A stretch of 64,000 bases of DNA from Dyadobacter sp. Leaf189 (GTDB lineage: Bacteria; Bacteroidota; Bacteroidia; Cytophagales; Spirosomataceae). Within the stretch, counting starts at the first letter, position 1, and every line of letters starts with the position of its first letter. The notes beneath the pieces are model-generated. The model did no database searches. It was not told the origin of the DNA and saw only the letters and a program-made list of their open reading frames with translations. This document shows positions 25,706-34,865 of this stretch, piece by piece. The translations under genes and the position numbers were made by a program. The DNA is taken from the NCBI RefSeq assembly GCF_001424405.1, contig NZ_LMPS01000004.1, positions 1,050,537 through 1,114,536 of the forward strand, in the 5' to 3' direction.

Positions 25706-25791
25706 GAAATAAAAGCTTCAAAACCGGTGCCATGAAATAAAGCAAATGTCGGCAGCCAGCCCCTAAAAGTGGGAAGTTTCCGGGTCAAAAT

Positions 25792-25824
25792 AAAAAATCC
25801 TTGCAGCAAAGCCGCAAGGATTTT
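25792..25824 (-). terminator. Intrinsic terminator of the TolC-HlyD transcript
   Basis: A perfect 11-base-pair stem (arms 25794-25804 and 25814-25824) with a nine-base loop is followed on the minus strand by six T. It lies 48 bases after the HlyD-type gene. Confidence 0.9.
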
Positions 25825-25871
25825 CCTTTTTAACCTAAACTAAATCGAACTTATTACTTTTTTAGAACGTA

Positions 25872-27293
25872 TCAGTTCCCGTTTTCATTTGATTTTTTAT
25901 CGTCTTTTTTCACCTCTTCTTTCTTTTTCTCGACCAGATCTCCATTGTTCAGATTTTTCGACACAGCAATGTATGGTCCCGATATGATCTTGTCACCCGC
26001 TTTCAGTCCGGACAAAATTTCAATATTTTCAAAGTCGCTGATACCGGTTTTTACTTCCCTCATCTCAGCTTTTCCATTCACGTCCAGAAACACAACTTCC
26101 TTGATAGCAACCTCTTTCTTGGGTTTGTTACTGTTTTCTTCCGATCCCTCATTTTCCTGCGGCTGTCCTGCGGCCGCGCCGGCCGGCGGCGTGTTGCTAC
26201 GTGTTGTCACGGCAGCAATCGGCACCGAAACCACACCATTCTTGCGGTCGGTAATGATGTCCACCGAAGCTGTCATTCCGGGTTTGAAAGGGTAAGATTT
26301 CTTAGACCGCGATCCCATTAAGTCACTGAATGATTCATTCAGGATCTTCACTTTTACCTCAAATTCCGTTACTGCATCCGCAGAAGTACTTGCTACGGAA
26401 GTGCTCGAAGCGGATGCAAGTCCGGCTGCTGTGTTGGCAATTTCTTTCACCACTCCCTTGAACTTCCGTCCCGATGCGCTGTATGCATCTACGTCAATCT
26501 CGGCGGTGTCGCCAAGCGAAACGCGCACAATGTCGTTTTCATTAACATTTACCCGCACTTCCATGTTGGCAAGGTTGGCAATGCGCATCATTTCGGTGCC
26601 GGCCATTTGCGAAGTTCCCACGACGCGCTCGCCTGCCTCCACATTCAGCAGAGATATAATGCCGCTTACGGGCGCAAAAATGCTGGTTTTCCGAAGGTTC
26701 TCGGCTGCATCACGCAAACCAGCCTCGGCACTCTTGATATTAAAAAGGGCAGCCGAAACATTGGCTTTTGAAGACTCTACATCCTGCTGCGCTACGCCGA
26801 AAGTCGACGAGAACTGCTCGAAATCTGCCGCAGATATCACCTTGTCGCTATACAGCTTTTTGTTCCTTTCAAAATTGGCTTTGGCCTGGATCAATCTTGC
26901 TTCTGCCTGGGCTACCATTGCTTTGGTTTGCTCATAGTTGGCTTTGCTGGAATTCACAGCTGCCTGCGCGCGCGCCATCAGGGATTCGTAGTTATCCGGC
27001 CGGATCTTCAAAAGCAGCTGTCCTTTTACCACTGAATCACCCTCTGCAACATTCAGGCTGATGATTTCACCGGAAACATCGGGACTTAATTTCACTTCCA
27101 CTTCGGGCTGCACTTTACCTGACGCAGTCACGCGCTCCACAATATCCGATTTCCCCACAGTTGCATATTCAACCTCCGTGGTTTTCGGCTTGCCGATGTA
27201 TCCCGCCTTTTTAGCCCCGAAGAGACCAACTGCGAGCAGTACGACAAGACCAGCTGTAATCCACCAGATTCGTTTTGAAGATTTACGTGCCAT
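25872..27293 (-). CDS. HlyD/RND-family periplasmic adaptor
   Basis: The 473-residue protein has an N-terminal signal anchor (IWWITAGLVVLLAVGLFGAKKAG). GKVQPEVEVKLSPDVSGEIISLNVAEGDSVVKGQLLL and ASGKVQ form the lipoyl half motif, then an alpha-hairpin coiled coil of about residues 105-200, the second lipoyl half with FAPVSGIISLLNVEAGERVVG, and a beta-barrel. An inserted low-complexity stretch around residues 375-395 is rich in Pro, Ala, Glu and Asn. It links an inner-membrane pump to TolC. The TolC gene lies 49 bases upstream on the same strand, but no permease or ATPase gene is present. Confidence 0.92.
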   Translation of the reverse strand: MARKSSKRIWWITAGLVVLLAVGLFGAKKAGYIGKPKTTEVEYATVGKSDIVERVTASGKVQPEVEVKLSPDVSGEIISLNVAEGDSVVKGQLLLKIRPDNYESLMARAQAAVNSSKANYEQTKAMVAQAEARLIQAKANFERNKKLYSDKVISAADFEQFSSTFGVAQQDVESSKANVSAALFNIKSAEAGLRDAAENLRKTSIFAPVSGIISLLNVEAGERVVGTSQMAGTEMMRIANLANMEVRVNVNENDIVRVSLGDTAEIDVDAYSASGRKFKGVVKEIANTAAGLASASSTSVASTSADAVTEFEVKVKILNESFSDLMGSRSKKSYPFKPGMTASVDIITDRKNGVVSVPIAAVTTRSNTPPAGAAAGQPQENEGSEENSNKPKKEVAIKEVVFLDVNGKAEMREVKTGISDFENIEILSGLKAGDKIISGPYIAVSKNLNNGDLVEKKKEEVKKDDKKSNENGN

Positions 27294-27342
27294 GCTATTT
27301 TAGATTACAATGATTGGTTGATTGTGGAATGGGTTAATGCGA

Positions 27343-28836
27343 TCAGAAATCTGAAAGCGGGCGGTTCATATAGAAATCCAGGATTTTGGTCCTGAACACA
27401 TAGTCGTATTTGGTTTGGACCAGATTACCATTTGCGCGGTCGAGATTGGCTTTGGCAATATTGAATTCAACGGAGTTAATGGCGCCTACATCAAAACGCA
27501 CCTGCGACACGCGGAATGTTTCCTGCAATGCCCTCACCTGATTTGCCGTTGCAGAATATCTCTTCGCTGCATTGGTCATATCAATATAAGCCTGCTCCAC
27601 ATTCTTGCGGATTGTCAGCTGAACCTGCTGCGCCTGGTATTCGTAGGTTTTTTGCTGGATCTTGGCATTCGCAACGTTGTATTTGACCCTGAAATTTGTA
27701 AAAATCGGAATGTTCAGGTTCAGATTTATCGCCGAGTTTCTGTTGAAGTTCAGCTGGTCGAGGTAAGTAAAGGTCCGCAATGCACCGTTCGGTGTCCGTA
27801 CCTTTTGTACAATCGGTAACTGCTCGTCGTTGTAAAGAATGTAGTCAGTATTGGATACTACCTCGGTAATCGACTCTCCCGAACCATCGGAAACAAACCT
27901 CTCTTTCGGAGCGGCACTTGAAAACGTTGTGTAAACTCCACCGCTCAATGTAAGCGAGGGCATTCCTGCTCCGCGTGCGAGATCCACGTTTGTTTTAGCT
28001 GCTTCAATGCGCAGGTTTGCCGCTTTCATCTGCGGGAGGTTGTTCAATGCAGTTTCATAAATTTCCTGGATCGTGGCATTGTAAGCCTGCAAAGTCGGGT
28101 CTTTCACTTCAATTTTAACCACATTGATCTGCTCGCTGCCGGGCATATTCATGTATTGTTTCAAATTGAGCTTGGCGGTTTCGAGGTTGTTCTGGGCATT
28201 TACCAGGGTAAGCTCATCGTTGGCGAGCTGAGCTTTCAAGTCGAGCAGATTGCTCTCGGCGAGGGTACCTGCCTCTACCAGCTTTGCAGTACGGTCTACC
28301 TGTAACTGGGACGCATTAACCTGTAACTGCGCCACTTCAATCAGTTCCTGATTGGTAATTACCTGCAGGTAAGACAGCGCCACGTTCAGCATGATATCAT
28401 TCCGCGTGGCATCCAGGTCTTTGGCGCTGGCCTGGTAGTTTGCATTGTTGAACTTGATATTGTTTTTGATCTGAAACCCGTTGAAAAGGGTAATCTGACC
28501 GCCCAGCTGGTAGTTATTGGAGCTGATATTCTGCTGGACAAACTGGTTGGTAAAAGGGTCAATATTTCTACCAAAACTAAAACCCTGTCCGGCGCTGAAA
28601 CTGATACTCGGCCAGCGCTGCCATTTGGATTGCTGGTAAATGTTGTCGTTGGACTGGACTGTCAGCTCCGATTGTTTGATCTGCGGATTGGTTTCAAGCG
28701 CAATGCGAATGCAATCTTCAAGAGAATAGGTGTTAGCGGGCTGATTTACATCTTTTTGCGCGAAGGTAGCTTCAACTGGAACAATTGCACAAACGAGGAA
28801 GAACGATAGTGCAGAATTACGTAACGATTTTAACAT
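27343..28836 (-). CDS. TolC-family outer-membrane efflux channel
   Basis: The 497-residue protein has a signal peptide ending near QKDVNQ (about residue 27). Two repeated helical hairpin domains follow, with the family starts YSLEDCIRIALETNPQIKQSELTV and the mirrored KTNVDLARGAGMPSLTLSGG, and coiled-coil stretches such as LIEVAQLQVNASQLQVDRTA. The trimer forms an outer-membrane and periplasmic tunnel. It is first in a two-gene unit with the adaptor. An inner-membrane pump must be encoded elsewhere. Which substrate is exported cannot be told. Confidence 0.92.
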   Translation of the reverse strand: MLKSLRNSALSFFLVCAIVPVEATFAQKDVNQPANTYSLEDCIRIALETNPQIKQSELTVQSNDNIYQQSKWQRWPSISFSAGQGFSFGRNIDPFTNQFVQQNISSNNYQLGGQITLFNGFQIKNNIKFNNANYQASAKDLDATRNDIMLNVALSYLQVITNQELIEVAQLQVNASQLQVDRTAKLVEAGTLAESNLLDLKAQLANDELTLVNAQNNLETAKLNLKQYMNMPGSEQINVVKIEVKDPTLQAYNATIQEIYETALNNLPQMKAANLRIEAAKTNVDLARGAGMPSLTLSGGVYTTFSSAAPKERFVSDGSGESITEVVSNTDYILYNDEQLPIVQKVRTPNGALRTFTYLDQLNFNRNSAINLNLNIPIFTNFRVKYNVANAKIQQKTYEYQAQQVQLTIRKNVEQAYIDMTNAAKRYSATANQVRALQETFRVSQVRFDVGAINSVEFNIAKANLDRANGNLVQTKYDYVFRTKILDFYMNRPLSDF

Positions 28837-28877
28837 GGGCCGTCCAGAGTTAGTTGATCAATATTAGCGTTTAGCAT

Positions 28878-28910
28878 AAAAAACAACCATCCATTTTGTA
28901 CGGACGGTTG
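28878..28910 (-). terminator. Intrinsic terminator of the SpmA/SpmB fusion gene
   Basis: A nine-base-pair stem with one mismatch (28884-28892 and 28902-28910) and a nine-base loop is followed on the minus strand by six T. It sits between the fusion gene stop at 28951 and the TolC start. Confidence 0.75.
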
Positions 28911-28950
28911 CATATAAGTGTAAAAGGGCAATAACGAAAAGGTCTTATTA

Positions 28951-30186
28951 TCAATGAAAAAATAAGTATCCAAGCCAGATCCCTGCGACAACTCCGACAA
29001 AGTCTGCTATCAGGCCGGCTACAATCGCATACCTGGTGTTTTTGATTCCTACTGAGCCAAAGTACAATGCGACAATGTACAGCGTGGTGTCGGCCGAGCC
29101 TTGAAATATACAAACCAACCTGCCGACAAACGAGTCTGGCCCGAATTCCTTCATTGCGTCGATCATCAATGCACGCGCGCCGCTGCCGCTCAGCGGCTTC
29201 ATCAATGCAACCGGCAAGGCGTCAGTGAAATCCGTGTTCATCCCCGTGAGCGCAAAAAGGTATTTCAAACCGTCGATCAAATAGTCCATTGCACCGCAGG
29301 CCCGGAATGCACTGATCGCTACCAGCAACCCGACCAGATAAGGAATAATGGTGACAGTAGTAGTAAAACCAGCCTTGGCACCATCAATAAAAGATTCAAA
29401 GACATTGATTTTTTTATACAAAGCCACTCCCAGAAACCCTGCGATTACCGCTAGCAGTACGGAGTTACCCACGAAAATGGAGATTTTTTCAATCTGTTCT
29501 TTGGGCAAACCCGAAAGGTACCAGAGCGTAAATGCAAGAAATGCAGTGATAGACCCGAGCCAGAGCAGGATAGTGCGATTGAACAGGTTAATCTTCTGCC
29601 AGGCGGCTGTAATGATCATCGCAACAACCGTGGTAATGTAAGTACCTACCACGCAGGGAATAAAAACGTCCGAAGGGCTTTCAGCGCCGAGAATTGCCCG
29701 CTGTGCAATAATGGAAAGCGGGATGATCTGCAAACCGGAAGTATGCAGCACCAGGAACATGATCTGCGCATTGGAAGCGGTATCTTTCACCGGGTTGAGC
29801 TCCTGCAGGCTTTGCATTGCCCTGAGACCGAAAGGAGTAGCTGCATTATCAAGACCAAGAAAGTTGGCCGAGAAATTCATGATCATCTGTCCGTGCGCCG
29901 GATGATTTTCCGGCACTTCGGGAAAAAGCTTATTGAAGAACGGACCGATAATCCGTGCGAGCCGGTTAATAATTCCGGCTTTTTCACCCACATTCAAAAT
30001 CCCCAAAAAGAATGTCATCACCCCGGTAAGCGGCAGTGCAATGTCCATTACTGCTACCTCGGCCATTTTCAGCATTCCTTCCGTCACCTCTTTGAAAGTC
30101 TGCACATCGCCGGTGAGTATGAATTTCAGGAAAGCGACTGCAAAGGCTATGACGAAGAAGCCGACAAAAATATAGTTCAATGCCAT
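28951..30186 (-). CDS. SpmA-SpmB fusion, nucleoside-recognition (Gate) domain membrane protein
   Basis: The 411-residue polytopic protein contains two Gate/nucleoside-recognition domains that in Bacillus are separate SpmA and SpmB proteins. The first half has NFSANFLGLDNAATPFGLRAM, the SpmA hallmark; the second has IPYLVGLLVAISAFRACGAMDYLID and MKPLSGSGARALMIDAMKEFGPDSFVGRL..FQGSADTTLYIVALYFGSVGI, the SpmB hallmark. Fusions are usual in Bacteroidota, which do not sporulate, so the role is probably a transport or envelope function rather than spore maturation. It starts a monocistronic unit divergent from a small lipoprotein gene. Confidence 0.88.
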   Translation of the reverse strand: MALNYIFVGFFVIAFAVAFLKFILTGDVQTFKEVTEGMLKMAEVAVMDIALPLTGVMTFFLGILNVGEKAGIINRLARIIGPFFNKLFPEVPENHPAHGQMIMNFSANFLGLDNAATPFGLRAMQSLQELNPVKDTASNAQIMFLVLHTSGLQIIPLSIIAQRAILGAESPSDVFIPCVVGTYITTVVAMIITAAWQKINLFNRTILLWLGSITAFLAFTLWYLSGLPKEQIEKISIFVGNSVLLAVIAGFLGVALYKKINVFESFIDGAKAGFTTTVTIIPYLVGLLVAISAFRACGAMDYLIDGLKYLFALTGMNTDFTDALPVALMKPLSGSGARALMIDAMKEFGPDSFVGRLVCIFQGSADTTLYIVALYFGSVGIKNTRYAIVAGLIADFVGVVAGIWLGYLFFH

Positions 30187-30249
30187 GGTTTAAGCGCGGG
30201 AAAGAGGCAGGTTTGGTAATGGTTTGTTTACAATGCAGTAAGTAAAATA

Positions 30250-30264
30250 TTGCATTTAATGCAA
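30250..30264. promoter_or_regulatory. Odd palindrome in divergent promoter region
   Basis: TTGCATTTAATGCAA has arms of seven bases around a central T. It lies 64 bases upstream of the SpmA/SpmB start and 57 bases upstream of the lipoprotein start, a plausible site for a dimeric regulator. No regulator gene is adjacent. Confidence 0.35.
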
Positions 30265-30320
30265 ATAACAAAAGTATATTGCAAAGCAGGAACTCATCTC
30301 AAACCAAACCTCAATTTTCC

Positions 30321-30788
30321 ATGAAGTATTGTTACCTGATTGTCCTGGTACTACTGTACGCATGCAATGGACAAACTGATTCAGGCAGCACAGGCGATGG
30401 CGGCGAAAAAGTTGTGAATGATACAATTGCCCTGGAACGCACCGAAGTGCAAAAGTTGCCGGTTGCTACTTACAGCGAGAAAGTGAAAGATCCCCTGAAT
30501 GACTTTAAGTTCGCGGTAGAAGTTTACGAAACAAAAGCGACGTTCAACTTCCTGATCAAGATGACGTACAAGGCACTCGATGCGGAAGACACATTGAAGG
30601 TGCCCAATTTCGGGATTATGCCAAAAGTCGAGATCCGGAAAGGCAAGGAAGACCAATCCTGCATTATAGGTTTTTTGGACAAAACGGGAGAGTTCAAAGA
30701 ATACAAACTGGTGAAGATCGACCAGGGCCAGCTGAAAATTTCAACGATCAGGCACTACGCGCGAACGCGGTACAAGGTGAAGAAGTAG
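30321..30788 (+). CDS. Small lipoprotein of unknown function
   Basis: The ATG at 30321 (MKYCYLIVLVLLYACNGQ) gives a lipoprotein signal with the lipobox YAC and the lipidated Cys near residue 15; the upstream frame from 30279 would add 14 polar residues before it. About 140 residues follow with a beta-rich part (FKFAVEVYETKATFNFLIKMTYKA, KVEIRKGKEDQSCIIGFLDK). It resembles nothing I can name. A strong bidirectional hairpin lies at its stop codon. Location is inferred to be the periplasmic face of a membrane. Confidence 0.6.
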   Translation: MKYCYLIVLVLLYACNGQTDSGSTGDGGEKVVNDTIALERTEVQKLPVATYSEKVKDPLNDFKFAVEVYETKATFNFLIKMTYKALDAEDTLKVPNFGIMPKVEIRKGKEDQSCIIGFLDKTGEFKEYKLVKIDQGQLKISTIRHYARTRYKVKK

Positions 30789-30820
30789 GAAAAGCCCGGC
30801 ATACACCGGGCTTTTCCTAC
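30785..30820. terminator. Bidirectional terminator hairpin between convergent genes
   Basis: A perfect 15-base-pair stem with a six-base loop (arms 30785-30799 and 30806-30820) overlaps the lipoprotein stop codon. Its stem is flanked by A4/T4 on each side, allowing function for the lipoprotein gene on the plus strand and the epimerase on the minus strand. Confidence 0.8.
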
Positions 30821-30839
30821 TATTTGTAACACTCGTAAA

Positions 30840-31751
30840 TCAAGCGTTGAAAACTTCGTCCATTTTCTCACGGATCGTGAGCAGGCGCTTTCTGTCTCCG
30901 CCTGAAACTTCGGCAGAAGCCCAGCCTGAGTAGCCGATTTTTGTCAATGCTTTATTCACTTCGGCCCAGTTGCAATCGCCTTCCATGAATTCCACATCAA
31001 AGCCTTTCCACAAACCCAGTTCATTCTGTTTTTTGAAACTGAATTCTTTCAGGTCGAGCTTCAATATACGTTTATCAAGCGCTTCGATCCACGAAACAGG
31101 CCAGCTGTAACGAAGCACATTGCCCACATCAAAATACCAGCCAACCATCGGGTGCTTGAACTCGTCTACAAAACGGGCCGCTTCCAATGGACTCAGCAAA
31201 AACTGGTTCCAGACGTTTTCAAATGCGATCTTCACGCCCGTCTTCTCAGCAACCGGAAGCAGTTTCCTGATTTCCTTTTGCGAACGTTCGTAAGCTTCGG
31301 CATAAGTCGTTGTTGCATTTACTACGCCGGGCACCACCAATACAGTAGTTCCGCCCATTGCTTTGGTATCGATCAATGCCTTTTCAATGGACTTGACGCA
31401 TTCCTCACGCTTTTTAGGATCAGGATCTGATAGCGGAAGTTTCCAGTGCATGGAGTTGACCGTTCCGGGAAGTTCCAGTCCCGTTTTGTCACGGGCTGCC
31501 AGAATTTCCTTCATGGTCAGCTTATCGTCGGGTGAATCAAGTTCCACACCGTCGTAACCCAGATCTTTAAGCAGTTTAAATTTGTCCATTATTGACAAAT
31601 CCTCTTTCACCATTCCCCATTTCAAACTCTTCTTGATCATGGGTTTGGCCAAAGGTGCATTCTGCAATGCCGCACCGGACACCACAGATGAAGTAACGGC
31701 CATAGCTGAGGTAGCTACGGCCGCACTTTTGAGAAATTCTCTACGCTGCAT
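30840..31751 (-). CDS. Exported sugar phosphate isomerase/epimerase (AP endonuclease 2-like TIM barrel)
   Basis: The N-terminus MQRREFLKSAAVATSAMAVTS is a twin-arginine signal. The TIM barrel of the xylose-isomerase-like superfamily follows: LGYDGVELDSPD, VLVVPGVVNATT, IAFENVWNQFLLSP, GWYFDVGNVLRYSWP and SAEVSGGDRKRLL carry the Glu, Asp, His and Glu positions that bind metal in the family. The gene lies six bases after the Gfo/Idh/MocA-type gene, so the two form an operon, a common pair in Bacteroidota that oxidises and rearranges sugar-like compounds in the periplasm. The exact substrate is unknown. Confidence 0.9.
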   Translation of the reverse strand: MQRREFLKSAAVATSAMAVTSSVVSGAALQNAPLAKPMIKKSLKWGMVKEDLSIMDKFKLLKDLGYDGVELDSPDDKLTMKEILAARDKTGLELPGTVNSMHWKLPLSDPDPKKREECVKSIEKALIDTKAMGGTTVLVVPGVVNATTTYAEAYERSQKEIRKLLPVAEKTGVKIAFENVWNQFLLSPLEAARFVDEFKHPMVGWYFDVGNVLRYSWPVSWIEALDKRILKLDLKEFSFKKQNELGLWKGFDVEFMEGDCNWAEVNKALTKIGYSGWASAEVSGGDRKRLLTIREKMDEVFNA

Positions 31752-31757
31752 GAAATA

Positions 31758-33047
31758 TCAGGAGAATGCAGTGATACCTGGTTTAGCCACCTCAACAACC
31801 GGTGGTTTCATGTCAAAGCTGTAAGCGTCGGGGCCCAGCTTTTCGGAAGAGTTCATTGCATCTTCCCAGGTAATGCGTTTTCCGGTATATGCCGCCATTC
31901 TACCCATGATCGCGATCAGGGTGCTGTGCGCCATAAATTCTCCGTCGTTGATCAGCTTGCCGCTACGGATTGAAGCAAAAAGCTCGTTGTGCTCAGTCTG
32001 GTACATATCGTTCTGAACACCTTCGTATTTCCAGGGTTTAGCGCCTGTAATTTCGTGTACGTTCCGTGCGCAGTTTACCATTGCACTTCCTTTGGTACCC
32101 AATGTTTGTACGAGGTAGCTGTTTTCGCAGTTAGCCTGCTGTCTCGAATGGTGGAAACCTTTTACGCCATTGTCGTAGTCATAAACAACCGAGAAATGGT
32201 CGAAGATATTTCCGAACAGCGAATCAGTACGTACCTGGCGACCGCCTGTACCTACTGCCGAAACCGGCAGCTTACCGCCCATTGCCCACGACATCATATC
32301 GATACTATGAACAGCCTGCTCCACGATGTGGTCACCTGCAAGCCAGGTGTAGTAAGTCCAGTTACGAAGCACATATTCCGCATCGGACCAGCCTGCTACG
32401 CGGGGGAACGACCAGAGTGTACCCGTGTCATAAGTGTTGTAAATCGCTGTGATATCACCTACCGCGCCGTCCAGGATCCTGGAAAAGCTTGCGCGTTTAG
32501 GCTCGTGGTAGCGCCAGCAGAAACCAGACATCAAAGAAAGGTTTTTCTGTTTTGCCAATTTTGCTGCGTCAAGTACTTTCCGCACACCCGGCGCATCTAC
32601 TGCCACTGGTTTTTCGCAAAATACGTGCTTACCTGCATTGATAGCAGCAGTCAAATGCTCAGGACGGAAGTGAGGAGGAGTTGCAAGAAGCACTACGTCC
32701 ACGCCCGATTCGAGCACTTTCTTATATGCGTCAAACCCGATAAACTTATTACCTTCCTCTACTTTCACTTTCGGACCGTGAATCTTGGTCAGGTTAGCAA
32801 GTGAGGCATCCATTTTATCTTTGAAGATATCTCCAACTGCGTGAAGAACAACATTCGGATCAGCTTTCAAAGCCTGATTAGCTGCGCCCGATCCGCGACC
32901 ACCGCAACCGATCAAACCAATCTTTAAAGTTTCGCTGTTGACACCGCCAAAAGCACGGTTGGGGTTGAGAATGGTAACAGCCGGAAGCGCGCCGCCAGCA
33001 AACGCCATTCCCGCCATTTTCAGGACATCTCTTCGAGAAGTACTCAT
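31758..33047 (-). CDS. Exported Gfo/Idh/MocA-family oxidoreductase
   Basis: The 429-residue protein starts with a twin-arginine signal (MSTSRRDVLKMAGMAFAGGA). The NAD(P)-binding Rossmann fold shows LIGCGGRGSGAANQA, followed by VLLATPPHFRPEHLTAAINAGKHVFCEKPVA, in which the EKP lysine is the family's conserved active-site residue. YHEPKRASFSRILDGAVGDI, then the DHIVEQAVHSIDMMSWAMGG stretch, belong to the second, beta-sheet domain. Tat export is consistent with folding around the cofactor before secretion. It probably oxidises a sugar or polyol derivative together with the epimerase partner. Confidence 0.92.
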   Translation of the reverse strand: MSTSRRDVLKMAGMAFAGGALPAVTILNPNRAFGGVNSETLKIGLIGCGGRGSGAANQALKADPNVVLHAVGDIFKDKMDASLANLTKIHGPKVKVEEGNKFIGFDAYKKVLESGVDVVLLATPPHFRPEHLTAAINAGKHVFCEKPVAVDAPGVRKVLDAAKLAKQKNLSLMSGFCWRYHEPKRASFSRILDGAVGDITAIYNTYDTGTLWSFPRVAGWSDAEYVLRNWTYYTWLAGDHIVEQAVHSIDMMSWAMGGKLPVSAVGTGGRQVRTDSLFGNIFDHFSVVYDYDNGVKGFHHSRQQANCENSYLVQTLGTKGSAMVNCARNVHEITGAKPWKYEGVQNDMYQTEHNELFASIRSGKLINDGEFMAHSTLIAIMGRMAAYTGKRITWEDAMNSSEKLGPDAYSFDMKPPVVEVAKPGITAFS

Positions 33048-33269
33048 TGTTAATAGGGATTAGGTGATAGATTTACCGAAAATTTAATTTTTTAAGTATA
33101 CTGCCACAGATTCAACATAAAGTGAGGCAATAAAGATAATCAAAACTGCAATTTTTCTGCTAATGTAAAACCAAAAATTCAAATTGCGTGTTCGACCACA
33201 CGCAAAAGTTTCATAATGATAAACGAATGAATTGCATACTTTTATATCCCCGAACCTCTATTTCTTAAT

Positions 33270-34865
33270 ATGATCCAAGACAATCTACTCCTTATAATTT
33301 CCCTGCTTTTTGTGGTTGCAATGCTTACGATGGTAAGCGAAAAAATTGGTGTTTCTTACCCTATATTCCTGGTTATTGCCGGTTTACTGATCAGCTTCAT
33401 CCCGGGTATGCCCATGCTCGAACTGGCGCCGGACTGGGTGTTTCTTATATTCCTTCCCCCTCTGCTTTACAGTGCTGCATGGAACACTTCGTGGAAAGAT
33501 TTCTGGTCTGCCAAAAGGCCGATTTCACTGCTCGCATTCGGACTTGTTTTCTTCACAGCCACTGCGGTAGCCTATGTTTCACACGCATTGATTCCCGGCT
33601 TTACGCTGGCAATGGGATTTGTACTCGGTGGCATTATCTCCCCTCCCGACGCTGTGGCTGCTACTTCTGTTTTGCAGGGTTTGAAAGTACCGAAAAGAGT
33701 TGTGACAATCCTGGAAGGTGAGAGCCTTGTAAACGATGCATCCTCCCTGATCGTTTTCCGGGTTGCTCTTGCTACAGTCGCTTCGGGGCAGTTTGTATTC
33801 TGGAAAGCAGGCGTCGATTTTCTGATGGTAGCAGTAATGGGGATACTGATCGGTCTGGCTATTGCGCACGTTTTGTACGTGGTTCACCGGTTTTTTCCAA
33901 CCACCCCCAGCATTGACACCGCACTTACATTCATATCTCCTTACCTGATGTACATTGCCGCAGAGCATTATCATTATTCAGGCGTTTTGTCCGTAGTAAG
34001 CGGCGGACTTTTCCTCAGTTTCCGTTCCCACGAACTTTTCACCTACCAGTCCCGCATGCAGACCAACTACGTGTGGGAAACGGTCATATTTCTGCTCAAC
34101 GGTATTGTTTTTATTCTGATCGGCTTGCAATTGCCCGAAGTAATGCTCGGCCTCGGCAGCTATACTGTCACAGAAGTAATTTCCTATGCTGTGATTATCA
34201 GCCTGCTAACCATCATAATCCGCATTATCTGGGTATTTCCTGCAACTTACCTACCGCGCGTCCTTTTCAGGTCTATCCGTGAAGGAGAGCCAAGGCCGAA
34301 ATGGCAACCGGTGTTTATTGTAGCATGGAGCGGAATGCGCGGCGTGGTATCCCTGGCCTCTGCACTTGCTATTCCGTTGACGATCAGCGGCGCAGCTTTC
34401 CCGCACCGTGACCTTTTCCTGTTTATTACGTTTGTGGTGATACTTTTTACCCTTGTGTTGCAGGGGCTTAGTCTTCCATTGATTATCCGCTGGCTGAAAA
34501 TCGAAGACGACGGCGAGAATATGGAAGAGCAGAATGCGATGATGAATTCGCGGCTCGCTACTGTCAGCCTGGACTATATGAAATCCAATTACGACGGAGA
34601 AATTGCAGAGTTCGAGCCTTTCCGCCTTTTGAAAGACCGTTACGAAAAAATTATAGAAATGGCGGACAGCAAATTCCTGCACACGAATGATGATTCCAAC
34701 AGAACTACTGTCCGCAAATACCGCAAAATGCTCCTGGAAATTATTGAAGTAAAGCGTGGGGAAATAATAAAGCTGCGCAAGGAAAGAGCCTGCGCAGATG
34801 AATTGATCAAAACAAAAGAAAGAGAGCTGGACCTCGAAGAAGCGCGCCTCCGCAAGTCACCTTAG
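33270..34865 (+). CDS. CPA1-type Na+/H+ antiporter
   Basis: The 531-residue protein has about twelve membrane segments and a cytoplasmic tail of some 110 residues. GFVLGGIISPPDAVAATSV and LEGESLVNDASSLIVFRVA contain the Pro-Asp and the Asn-Asp ion-binding region typical of CPA1 antiporters; GMRGVVSLASALAIP is the other conserved helix. Such transporters exchange Na+ (or K+) for H+ in the inner membrane for pH and salt homeostasis. The tail is highly charged and could form a coiled coil. The gene converges on the subtilase gene, with stops sharing four bases. Confidence 0.93.
   Translation: MIQDNLLLIISLLFVVAMLTMVSEKIGVSYPIFLVIAGLLISFIPGMPMLELAPDWVFLIFLPPLLYSAAWNTSWKDFWSAKRPISLLAFGLVFFTATAVAYVSHALIPGFTLAMGFVLGGIISPPDAVAATSVLQGLKVPKRVVTILEGESLVNDASSLIVFRVALATVASGQFVFWKAGVDFLMVAVMGILIGLAIAHVLYVVHRFFPTTPSIDTALTFISPYLMYIAAEHYHYSGVLSVVSGGLFLSFRSHELFTYQSRMQTNYVWETVIFLLNGIVFILIGLQLPEVMLGLGSYTVTEVISYAVIISLLTIIIRIIWVFPATYLPRVLFRSIREGEPRPKWQPVFIVAWSGMRGVVSLASALAIPLTISGAAFPHRDLFLFITFVVILFTLVLQGLSLPLIIRWLKIEDDGENMEEQNAMMNSRLATVSLDYMKSNYDGEIAEFEPFRLLKDRYEKIIEMADSKFLHTNDDSNRTTVRKYRKMLLEIIEVKRGEIIKLRKERACADELIKTKERELDLEEARLRKSP

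Noticed and set aside
31989..32804. 271-codon frame on the plus strand
   Set aside because: Opposite strand of the Gfo/Idh/MocA-type gene, with abundant Cys and no domain; a shadow.
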